A stretch of DNA of 6,185 nt from an uncultured Collinsella sp. (GCA_937923795.1 CALDWI010000059.1:1-6185), one strand, 5' to 3'. Shown: positions 1-6,050, numbered from the stretch's first letter. The notes: a model not told the origin generated them from the letters alone. A program made the numbers and translations.

Positions 1-54
1 GCCATGCCGAAATGGCGCGAAGCACACGGTTGACAAAACTATAGAGACACGTCC
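1..54. repeat. Left copy of a perfect 54-bp terminal inverted repeat
   Basis: Positions 1-54 are the exact reverse complement of 6131-6184, with no mismatch. Identity stops abruptly at 54/6131, where base 55 is C while the other copy would give T. The outer part holds a small hairpin, GCCAT (1-5) with ATGGC (11-15) around a GCCGAA loop. A TTGACA at 30-35 has no -10 box at usable spacing, so I do not call a promoter here. The sharp inner boundary suggests the end of a dispersed element such as an insertion sequence whose body lies to the left of the window, but no transposase is visible. A k-mer overlap from contig assembly could also give a repeat of about this length at both ends. Confidence 0.95.
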
Positions 55-249
55 CGGCGAGCCGGGCAGCCTTCGGGGATACCCCCGCTTTCGCTGGGCG
101 CGCGGCAGCGGCCGCATGCGCGTAGTCAGACTTGGGGAGCCCCGCCGAAGGAGAGGATTGCGGGCCGCCGGAGCGGTATCCGCGGATATGAGACTGAGCC
201 GAAGGCGTCGACGACATGCCGGGGGCGGACCGGGACGGGTTCAACGGCA
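55..249. other. GC-rich non-coding stretch, no gene supported
   Basis: I find no convincing gene here. Several short self-complementary motifs occur: CCCGGC/GCCGGG at 53-66, CGGGG/CCCCG at 74-87, and the 12-bp palindrome TATCCGCGGATA at 177-188. Two reading frames are open. One is an arginine-rich plus-strand frame at 116-319 that runs through the 250-285 hairpin. The other is a minus-strand frame from an ATG at 217 that stays open to the left edge, through the repeat. Neither has family motifs, and the minus-strand ATG has no ribosome binding site. High GC alone explains such open frames. The stretch could be a decayed gene end or a structured RNA. Confidence 0.5.
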
Positions 250-285
250 GGCCCCGCCGACCGATTGCAAGCGGTCGGCGGGGCC
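250..285. other. Strong 14-bp GC-rich hairpin
   Basis: Positions 250-263 pair perfectly with 272-285 around an 8-nt loop (ATTGCAAG). The stem is almost entirely G-C. No T-tract follows on the plus strand (ATTGTGGCTCTT) and no A-tract precedes it, so it is not a standard intrinsic terminator in either direction. It may be a weak or factor-assisted terminator for something upstream, or part of a structured transcript. Confidence 0.7.
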
Positions 286-323
286 ATTGTGGCTCTTGAC
301 AGCGGATTGGGTCATATGAGCGA

Positions 324-422
324 AAACCCGCCAGAGCGAGCAAGGTGCCTTGAAACAAGGCGGCATTGACCTTCTGGTCATGCCGCCGAAGTTGAAAGGC
401 AGATTGCCGCTCTGGCGGGTTT
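324..422. other. 99-nt structured element closed by a perfect 15-bp stem
   Basis: Positions 324-338 pair without mismatch with 408-422. Inside is a second long hairpin, 359-371 with 376-387: 12 pairs with one bulged T and a TTCT loop. A shorter pairing involves CCTTG at 348-352, which can pair either with CAAGG at 341-345 (very tight loop) or with CAAGG at 356-360. The outer stem is flanked by AAAA on the left and ends in TTT on the right. It could therefore be a bidirectional terminator stem carrying an insertion in its loop, a small mobile repeat with 15-bp inverted ends, or a structured RNA. It lies upstream of the operon promoter and so is not part of the operon's 5' leader. I see no coding potential in it. 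Confidence 0.75.
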
Positions 423-435
423 GCAGCGTCGAGCG

Positions 436-475
436 GTTACGGCGTTTGGTAAAACGCCGTAACTTAATAAGTTTG
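436..475 (+). terminator. 12-bp hairpin with an AT-rich tail, possible terminator
   Basis: Positions 436-447 pair perfectly with 452-463 around a GGTA loop. The stem is followed by TTAATAAGTTT, which is T-rich but interrupted. It sits just before the -35 box of the operon promoter, so it could stop transcription arriving from upstream on the plus strand. The weak tail keeps confidence low, and it may instead be part of the hairpin-rich block at 250-463. Confidence 0.4.
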
Positions 476-480
476 GTACC

Positions 481-509
481 TTGACATTGATTTCTCACGC
501 TCCTAAATT
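481..509 (+). promoter_or_regulatory. Promoter of the marR-ABC operon
   Basis: A perfect -35 box TTGACA (481-486) is followed after exactly 17 bases by TAAATT (504-509), which matches the sigma-70 -10 consensus at four of six positions. Transcription would start near 516, giving a leader of about 50 nt before the ATG at 565. It is the only good promoter upstream of the three-gene operon. Confidence 0.75.
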
Positions 510-540
510 GGTTAGGCACAAAACAATTCCACTACCTAAC
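502..540. promoter_or_regulatory. Probable MarR operator overlapping the -10 box
   Basis: CCTAA (502-506) and TTAGG (512-516) form an inverted repeat with a 5-bp centre that covers the -10 box and start site. The half-site recurs as CCTAAC at 535-540, which also pairs as an inverted repeat with GTTAGG at 511-516. MarR proteins bind short inverted repeats over their own promoters, so autorepression by the adjacent regulator is the natural reading. Binding by this protein is inferred and not shown. Confidence 0.6.
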
Positions 541-564
541 TAAAGAAAGGAGCGAAGCTTAGAT

Positions 565-1068
565 ATGTGTGTTGAAGCACTCGTCCTTCCGCACGAGCCC
601 GGCGGCGACCCGTTGCAACCGGCAGACATGCCCGAAGCGGTCAGCGCCGAAGACAAGCTCGCCAAACGCATCCTGAGCGGCCTGGGCTTTTGCGGCCATT
701 ACATGCATTTTCATGGCGGAGGCGTGTCCGGCAAGGCACCCATCATCTGCCTGCTGGCCAAGCAGCCCGGCGGCGAGATGTCGCAGCAGGAACTCGGCAT
801 GCACTTTGACCTCAAGCCGGGGTCGCTTTCCGAGATCCTGTCCAAGCTCGAGGTCAACGGCCTCATCGAGCGCAGCCGTAACCCCAAGGATCGACGGCAA
901 CTCACCATTCGCCTGACCGAAACCGGCCGGGAAAACGCCCGCATCGACCAGGCGGCCCGCATCCGCTTTAGAGAACGGGCCTTTAGCGCGCTCACCCACG
1001 ACGAGCGCGAGGACCTCGCCGAAATGCTCGAGAAAATCCGTGTAACCTGGGAGGAACTGGATGATTAA
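565..1068 (+). CDS. MarR-family winged-helix transcriptional regulator
   Basis: This is a 167-residue cytoplasmic DNA-binding protein, probably a dimer. The winged helix-turn-helix spans about residues 60-122. The recognition region is MSQQELGMHFDLKPGSLSE (72-90), and the wing carries the MarR signature NPKDRRQLTIRLTETG (106-121). The first 30 or so residues are a variable extension. Residues 39-52 contain C43, H45, H48 and H50 close together, which might sense a metal or oxidant, but family members may simply conserve this region for dimer contacts. The ATG follows AAGGAG (547-552) by 12 bases; a later ATG at 628 lacks a good site. It is first in an operon with two ABC exporter genes and overlaps the next one by 8 nt. 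It probably represses this operon until a ligand binds. The ligand is unknown. Confidence 0.92.
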   Translation: MCVEALVLPHEPGGDPLQPADMPEAVSAEDKLAKRILSGLGFCGHYMHFHGGGVSGKAPIICLLAKQPGGEMSQQELGMHFDLKPGSLSEILSKLEVNGLIERSRNPKDRRQLTIRLTETGRENARIDQAARIRFRERAFSALTHDEREDLAEMLEKIRVTWEELDD

Positions 1069-2857
1069 AACCCTCATGGGCAGCATCCGCGACTATATGA
1101 AAGTCACTGTTGCCACGCCATTGCTCGTGCTTGGCGAGGTGCTCTGCGAGATGCTGATTCCATTTATCACCGCCAACCTGATCGACGCCATCAAAGACGG
1201 CACCACCGTAGCCGAGATGCTTCCCACCGCGGGCTTTTTGGTGCTCATCGCGCTGACATCGCTGGCTTTTGGCGCCGCTGCCGGCGTCACCTGCAGCCAC
1301 GCGAGTTGCGGCTTCGCCAAGAACCTGCGTCACGACCTGTTCTACAAAATCCAGACGTTCAGCTTTGCCAACATCGATGAGTTCTCGAGCTCCTCGCTCG
1401 TCACGCGTCTGACCACCGACATCAACAACGTGCAGCAGGCCTTTATGATGATCATCCGTATCGCCGTGCGTGCGCCGCTGGTATTGATCTTCGCCTTTAC
1501 CATGGCGTTTATCATGGGCGGCAGCGTCGCCATGGTCTACCTGGTCATCATTCCGCTGCTGGGCTTTGGACTGTTCTTTATCATCTTTAAGGTACGCCCC
1601 ATCTTCTCGCGCGTGTTCCACAAGTACGACGCCCTTAACGAGTCCGTCGAGGAAAACGTCACCGGCATGCGCGTGGTCAAGAGCTACGTGCGCGAAGACT
1701 TTGAGAAGGAGAAGTTCGCCACCGCCGCGCGCGACGTCCAGATGGACTTCACCCGCGCCGAGAAGCTGCTCGCCTTTAACAACCCCATGATGAACATCTG
1801 CGTCAACGGCGCATTTGTCGTCATCATCTACCTGGGATCCAAGCTCATCATCACGAGCCAGGGCACGCTGTTCGACGTGGGCCAGCTCTCCTCGATCTTT
1901 ACCTATGGCTTCCAGATCCTCATGAGCCTGATGCAGCTGTCGATGATCTTTGTCATGGTGACCATGGCCGACGAATCGGCGCACCGCATTACCGAGGTGC
2001 TGGCCGCCGAGCCCACGATCGCCGATCCCGCCGAGCCCGTGCTCGAGGTTGTCGACGGTTCCATCGACTTTGACCACGTGAGCTTTAAGTATTCTGCGCA
2101 TGCGAAGCGCCAGGCGCTCGACGATATCGACCTGCACATTAAGAGCGGCGAGACCATCGGCATCATCGGCGGTACCGGCTCGGCCAAGTCCACGCTCGTA
2201 AACCTCATCGCCCGCCTGTACGACGCCACCGAGGGCACCGTGCGCGTGGGTGGCATGGACGTGCGCGACTATGACCTGGACGCGCTGCGCCACCAAGTGG
2301 CCATGGTGTTGCAGAAAAACGTGCTGTTTAGCGGAACCATCGCCGAGAACCTGCGCTGGGGCGACCCGAACGCCACCGACGAGGAAGTCCGCGAGGCGGC
2401 ACATCTGGCCTGCGCCGACGAGTTTGTCGACGGCTTCCCCAAAGGCTATGACACCTGGATCGAGCAGGGCGGCTCCAATGTTTCCGGCGGTCAGAAGCAG
2501 CGCCTGTGCATTGCGCGCGCCCTGCTGCGTCGCCCCAAGATCTTGATCCTGGACGACTCCACCAGCGCCGTCGACACCAAGACCGACGCCAAGATCCGCG
2601 CAGGGTTGGCAAGCTATCTGCCCAACACGACCAAGCTCATCATCGCCCAGCGCATTAGCTCCGTGCAGGACGCAGACCGCATCATCGTCATGGAGGGTGG
2701 CCGCATCGCGCAGATCGGCAACCATGATGAGCTGCTTAAGACGAGCGAAATCTACCGCGAGACCTTTACCTCGCAGAACAAGATGTCTGCCGAGGCCGAC
2801 ACCGAGGTATCCGTACCGCAAGCTCAAACCCAGGAAGGAGGCGAGGCACATGAGTAA
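1061..2857 (+). CDS. ABC exporter half-transporter, subunit with degenerate ATP site
   Basis: This 598-residue membrane protein fuses a six-helix type-I exporter domain (about 15-305) to a nucleotide-binding domain (about 330-572). Motifs in order are Walker A GGTGSAKST (370-378), Q-loop Q418, signature VSGGQ (474-478), Walker B ILILD (494-498), D-loop SAVD (502-505) and switch position 530. Three positions depart from consensus: the last Walker A glycine is A375, the catalytic glutamate is D499, and the switch histidine is Q530. Known heterodimeric exporters (TM287, BmrC and LmrC types) carry the same Asp and Gln changes in the non-hydrolysing site, so this is the regulatory half of a pair with the next gene. 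The ATG overlaps the marR stop and follows GGAGG by 6 bases. The acidic tail (about 574-598) partly encodes the next gene's ribosome binding site. Substrate is unknown; drugs, peptides or lipids are possible. Confidence 0.93.
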   Translation: MIKTLMGSIRDYMKVTVATPLLVLGEVLCEMLIPFITANLIDAIKDGTTVAEMLPTAGFLVLIALTSLAFGAAAGVTCSHASCGFAKNLRHDLFYKIQTFSFANIDEFSSSSLVTRLTTDINNVQQAFMMIIRIAVRAPLVLIFAFTMAFIMGGSVAMVYLVIIPLLGFGLFFIIFKVRPIFSRVFHKYDALNESVEENVTGMRVVKSYVREDFEKEKFATAARDVQMDFTRAEKLLAFNNPMMNICVNGAFVVIIYLGSKLIITSQGTLFDVGQLSSIFTYGFQILMSLMQLSMIFVMVTMADESAHRITEVLAAEPTIADPAEPVLEVVDGSIDFDHVSFKYSAHAKRQALDDIDLHIKSGETIGIIGGTGSAKSTLVNLIARLYDATEGTVRVGGMDVRDYDLDALRHQVAMVLQKNVLFSGTIAENLRWGDPNATDEEVREAAHLACADEFVDGFPKGYDTWIEQGGSNVSGGQKQRLCIARALLRRPKILILDDSTSAVDTKTDAKIRAGLASYLPNTTKLIIAQRISSVQDADRIIVMEGGRIAQIGNHDELLKTSEIYRETFTSQNKMSAEADTEVSVPQAQTQEGGEAHE

Positions 2858-4769
2858 GGCAACGACCGCCGAGCGCGCGCTCAACCGCAAGGGTGGCACC
2901 ATGTCGCGCCTCATCAAGACGCTCTTTGGCTTCTACCCCGTGCTTTTGCCCCTCGTCGTCGTCGGCGTGGTGCTCTGCGCCATCATCAACTCCATCGGCG
3001 CGACCTTCCTTCAGAGCGCCCTGCAGATTATTAGCGAATCGTGGCAGTCGGGCGATTGGGAAGCTGCACAGCCCAAGATCGCACAGCTCGTGACCACCCT
3101 CGCCTGCATCTACGGCGTCGGCATCCTGTCCTCGCTCTTCTGGAACCGCGCCATGGCCATCGTCACGCAGGGCTCGCTCGAGAAGCTGCGCGAGAAGATG
3201 TTCAACCGCATGCAGGACCTGCCGATTCGCTACTTCGACACGCACCAGCGCGGCGACATCATGAGCCACTACACCAACGACATCGACACGCTGCGCCAGA
3301 TGATCAGCCAGTCGCTGCCCAACCTGCTCATGACGACCATCGTCATCGTCACGGTATTCTTTATCATGCTGTACTACAGCGTGTGGATGTGCCTGGTCAT
3401 TGTGGCCGGCGTCGTCTTTATGACCTTTATGACCAAGCTGCTCGGCTCCAACTCCGCGCGTTTCTTTATTGCGCAGCAGTCCGAGCTCGGCGTGGTCGAG
3501 GGCCATATCGAGGAAGTCATGAACGGCCAGAAGGTCGTCAAGGCATTCTGCCACGAGTCTGCCGCCGAGGCTGATTTTGACGAGCGCAACGAAAAGCTCT
3601 TCGAGGTCTCGCAGAAGGCCAACATGTACGCCAACATCCTCATGCCTATCCTTATGAACCTGGGCAACCTGCTCTACGTGCTGGTCGCACTGGCAGGCGG
3701 CATTTTCCTGGCGCTGGGCGTGCCCAACCTGAGCATCTCGGGCATGACACTGTCCATCGCCGTCGTGGTGCCGTTCCTCAACATGACCAAGCAATTCTGC
3801 GGACAGATCGGTCAGATCTCGCAGCAGATCAACGCCGTGGTCATGGGCCTCGCCGGCGCCGACCGCATCTTTGAGCTCATCGACGAGAAGCCCGAGACCG
3901 ACGAAGGCTACGTGACGCTCGTCAACGCGCAGGTGAACCCCGATACCTGGCAGCTCGAGGAGGCCGACCACCACACCGGCATGTGGGCGTGGAAGCATCC
4001 GCACCGCGCGACCGGCGAGATCGAGTACGTACCGCTGCGCGGCGACCTGGTCATGGACAACGTCGACTTTGGCTACACGCCCGACCACGAGGTGCTGCAC
4101 GGCGTGTCCGTGTTTGCTAAGCCGGGCCAGAAGGTCGCGTTTGTCGGCGCCACCGGTGCCGGCAAGACGACCATCACCAACCTCATCAACCGCTTCTATG
4201 ACATCGCCGACGGCAAGATCCGCTACGACGGCATCAACGTCAACAAGATCCGCAAGGCCGATCTGCGCCGCTCGCTGGGCGTGGTGCTGCAGGACGTGAA
4301 CCTGTTCACCGGCACCGTGATGGATAACATCCGCTACGGCAACCTGGACGCCACCGACGAGGAGTGCATCGCGGCGGCCAAGCTCGCGGGCGCGGACGAC
4401 TTTATCACCCGCCTGCCCGACGGCTACGACACGATGCTCACCGGCAACGGCGCGCAGCTGTCGCAGGGCCAGCGCCAGTTGATCTCGATCGCACGCGCCG
4501 CCGTCGCCGATCCGCCGGCAATGATTCTGGACGAGGCCACGAGCTCCATCGACACCCGCACCGAAGCCATCGTGCAGGCCGGCATGGACAAGCTCATGGA
4601 GGGCCGCACCACATTCGTGATCGCACACCGCCTGAGCACCGTGCGCAACTCCGACGCGATCATCTGCCTGGACCACGGCCGCATCATCGAGCGCGGCAAC
4701 CACGACGAGCTGATCGCCAAGCGTGGGTATTACTACCAGCTCTATACCGGAGCGTTTGAGCTGGAGTAG
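2850..4769 (+). CDS. ABC exporter half-transporter, subunit with consensus catalytic residues
   Basis: This 639-residue partner of the preceding subunit has six membrane helices (about 30-320) and a nucleotide-binding domain (about 400-635). Walker A is GATGAGKTT (433-441), the Q-loop is Q481, Walker B ends in the normal catalytic pair D561-E562, and the switch is H593. The signature is LSQGQ (537-541) rather than LSGGQ. In a head-to-tail dimer this altered signature faces the degenerate Walker residues of the first subunit, while the first subunit's SGGQ faces the intact site here. One ATP site should therefore hydrolyse and the other be impaired. About 50 extra residues (345-400, rich in Trp and His) lie between the two domains. 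The ATG at 2850 follows AAGGAGG (2835-2841) by 8 bases and overlaps the upstream stop by 8 nt. A later ATG at 2901 is possible but has a poorer site. The reading frame extends upstream to 2697, but that part is a shadow of the first subunit. Confidence 0.94.
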   Translation: MSKATTAERALNRKGGTMSRLIKTLFGFYPVLLPLVVVGVVLCAIINSIGATFLQSALQIISESWQSGDWEAAQPKIAQLVTTLACIYGVGILSSLFWNRAMAIVTQGSLEKLREKMFNRMQDLPIRYFDTHQRGDIMSHYTNDIDTLRQMISQSLPNLLMTTIVIVTVFFIMLYYSVWMCLVIVAGVVFMTFMTKLLGSNSARFFIAQQSELGVVEGHIEEVMNGQKVVKAFCHESAAEADFDERNEKLFEVSQKANMYANILMPILMNLGNLLYVLVALAGGIFLALGVPNLSISGMTLSIAVVVPFLNMTKQFCGQIGQISQQINAVVMGLAGADRIFELIDEKPETDEGYVTLVNAQVNPDTWQLEEADHHTGMWAWKHPHRATGEIEYVPLRGDLVMDNVDFGYTPDHEVLHGVSVFAKPGQKVAFVGATGAGKTTITNLINRFYDIADGKIRYDGINVNKIRKADLRRSLGVVLQDVNLFTGTVMDNIRYGNLDATDEECIAAAKLAGADDFITRLPDGYDTMLTGNGAQLSQGQRQLISIARAAVADPPAMILDEATSSIDTRTEAIVQAGMDKLMEGRTTFVIAHRLSTVRNSDAIICLDHGRIIERGNHDELIAKRGYYYQLYTGAFELE

Positions 4770-4808
4770 TTCGGCTCGCCGAGATGGCCGATTTGCCGCT
4801 CATTCGTC

Positions 4809-4833
4809 GGGCATGACCCCAAGGTCAATGCCC
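4809..4833 (+). terminator. Imperfect hairpin after the exporter operon
   Basis: GGGCATGACC (4809-4818) pairs with GGTCAATGCCC (4823-4833) with one bulged A and a CCAA loop. It lies 39 bases past the stop of the second exporter gene and is followed by TCCTCCTCTTTC, which is pyrimidine-rich but not a clean T-tract. It may be a minor first terminator, an mRNA end-protecting structure, or chance. The stronger terminator lies about 60 bases further on. Confidence 0.35.
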
Positions 4834-4893
4834 TCCTCTTTCGGAGCAAATCGACTCATCTCAACGACCCAAACACAATGCACCGCAACGAAT

Positions 4894-4930
4894 AAAGCCT
4901 CCGCAGCACGCATGAGCTGCGGAGGCTTTT
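4894..4930. terminator. Bidirectional intrinsic terminator between convergent genes
   Basis: Positions 4894-4907 pair perfectly with 4916-4929 (14 bp, loop ACGCATGA). TTTT ends the structure on the plus strand, and AATAAA before it gives TTTATT on the minus strand. It can therefore end both the exporter operon and the diguanylate cyclase gene, whose stop codon is about 20 bases away. Confidence 0.9.
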
Positions 4931-4950
4931 CTATGATCTTCGTTACAAGC

Positions 4951-6042
4951 TTACCGTTCCTCGCGTTGCGGCCCGGCCGCCTCGGCTGTCTTTACGCGGT
5001 TCTTGTCGATGTACATGTTTTTGTCGGCCTGGGAAAAGAGCTCGCGCATCGTAGGCGGTTCATCAAAATCACTGGAAAGCGCGTAGCCCACCGCATAGCT
5101 GATAGGCATGTCGGGATGAGCCTCGGAATACTCGTTCACGTTCGCACGAACCCGAGCGAGACAGGACTCCACGGCAGCTCGATCGACATCCCACAGCACC
5201 GCGATAAACTCATCGCCACCGTCGCGGCCCACAAAGCAGGTCTCGGACGCCACGCACCCCAGCTGCTGGGCAAAAGAACGGATGTATTCGTCGCCCTTCT
5301 CGTGGCCGAAGTTGTTATTGACCGTATGCAGATTGTTAAGGTCGAAGACGCACACCGCAACGGGCGCCTCCGCGGAGACAGGCCGCTCCTGCCCCAAGAT
5401 CTCCTCGCACTTGTTCTTGTTGGGCAGTCCCGTGGCTTCGTCGAGATAGACTTTGCTCTGCAGCTCGCGATTGAGCGCGGCAGTGCGCACCGCGCGAGCA
5501 AGTTCAACCGCAAAGGTCGCCACCAAACCAACGATATCGATGATCACCAGACCCTCGAGACGATTGAGTGCCGTAGCCTTCTCCTGGGAATAGTCCTCTG
5601 CGAGTCGTGTGGCATCGTCACAAATACCAAAGAACTCCTCGCTCATGGCGATGATATCGGTGTTCTCGTAACCGACTTCGCGCACGTGGATGATCTCGGC
5701 GCAAAGCTCATCAAAATAGTTTGCAAGCTCGGTCATCTTTGCCTGATACTCATCGTCGTCGAGACGGACGAGGTTGAGGACGTCACTTCCGCAACGCAAA
5801 CCGTTGATGTATGAATCCACGGCTTTGAGCAGGTCATCTTGAGGCTGGCCCGCGTCCTCGAGCTTAACGATTCGCTGCGTGGTACCGCGCACCAGACCGG
5901 CGTAGTTGACTACGCGCGCCGTGCCCTGGATATCGGAGACGAGCAGCATAACATTGATGAAGAAGAAGATGAGAACTGCCGTGAGCACCATCATGAGCAG
6001 GCGCACCGCCCGGCTGGCCTTCTTGGCGACAGAAGTATTCAC
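4951..6042 (-). CDS. Membrane-anchored diguanylate cyclase (GGDEF) with helical sensor region
   Basis: The protein makes cyclic di-GMP from two GTP. I place the start at a GTG (6042-6040), 8 bases after GGGGGA, giving 363 residues. The longest reading frame begins at an ATG at 6099 (382 residues) but has no ribosome binding site there. In 382-residue numbering, a short basic N-terminus precedes membrane helix 1 (about 33-55). An extracytoplasmic, mostly helical region (56-182) carries VRGTTQRIVKLE (70-81), reminiscent of PilJ/NarX-type four-helix sensors, and helix 2 spans about 183-200. The GGDEF domain (about 217-370) has DEATGLPNK (220-228), metal-binding D253 in FDLNNL, GGDEF (294-298) and a final ADKNMY. 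The inhibitory RxxD site is replaced by SETC (284-287), so product inhibition there is unlikely. Three cysteines (103, 133, 160) lie in the sensor region. The gene converges on the exporter operon and seems to be transcribed alone. The signal is unknown. Confidence 0.92.
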   Translation of the reverse strand: MNTSVAKKASRAVRLLMMVLTAVLIFFFINVMLLVSDIQGTARVVNYAGLVRGTTQRIVKLEDAGQPQDDLLKAVDSYINGLRCGSDVLNLVRLDDDEYQAKMTELANYFDELCAEIIHVREVGYENTDIIAMSEEFFGICDDATRLAEDYSQEKATALNRLEGLVIIDIVGLVATFAVELARAVRTAALNRELQSKVYLDEATGLPNKNKCEEILGQERPVSAEAPVAVCVFDLNNLHTVNNNFGHEKGDEYIRSFAQQLGCVASETCFVGRDGGDEFIAVLWDVDRAAVESCLARVRANVNEYSEAHPDMPISYAVGYALSSDFDEPPTMRELFSQADKNMYIDKNRVKTAEAAGPQREER

Positions 6043-6050
6043 AAGTTCAA

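Noticed and set aside
30..45. TTGACA and TATAGA in the left repeat as a promoter
   Set aside because: They are only 4 bases apart, not about 17, and no other -10 box is correctly spaced.
1..217. Minus-strand frame from an ATG at 217 that stays open to the left edge
   Set aside because: It is open for about 72 codons, but high GC makes this common. It has no ribosome binding site and no recognisable motif. It could be a fragment only if flanking sequence supports it.
116..319. Arginine-rich 67-codon plus-strand frame
   Set aside because: It crosses the strong 250-285 hairpin, has low-complexity composition, and its ATG lacks a ribosome binding site.
296..320. TTGACA at 296-301 with CATATG or TATGAG as a second promoter
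   Set aside because: The spacing is 11-13 bases, too short for a sigma-70 promoter, and no gene follows before the next hairpins.
55..480. CRISPR array, tRNA, tmRNA, RNase P or SRP RNA in the leader block
   Set aside because: There are no regularly spaced direct repeats, no cloverleaf, no CCA end and none of the conserved cores I know for these RNAs.
241..519. 92-codon minus-strand frame
   Set aside because: It covers the promoter, the operator and three hairpins, whose features explain the sequence better. No protein motif is visible.
992..2917. Minus-strand open frame of about 640 codons opposite the first exporter gene
   Set aside because: It is a mirror of a high-GC coding strand. The translation is low-complexity (Asp, His, Val, Gly rich) without family motifs, while the plus strand has a complete ABC transporter.
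2766..4703. Minus-strand open frame of about 645 codons opposite the second exporter gene
   Set aside because: It has the same antisense shadow pattern with biased composition and no motifs, and it overlaps a gene with every ABC motif intact.
4723..5814. Plus-strand open frame of 363 codons opposite the diguanylate cyclase
   Set aside because: It runs through the exporter gene's end and the intrinsic terminator. The minus strand encodes a complete GGDEF protein.
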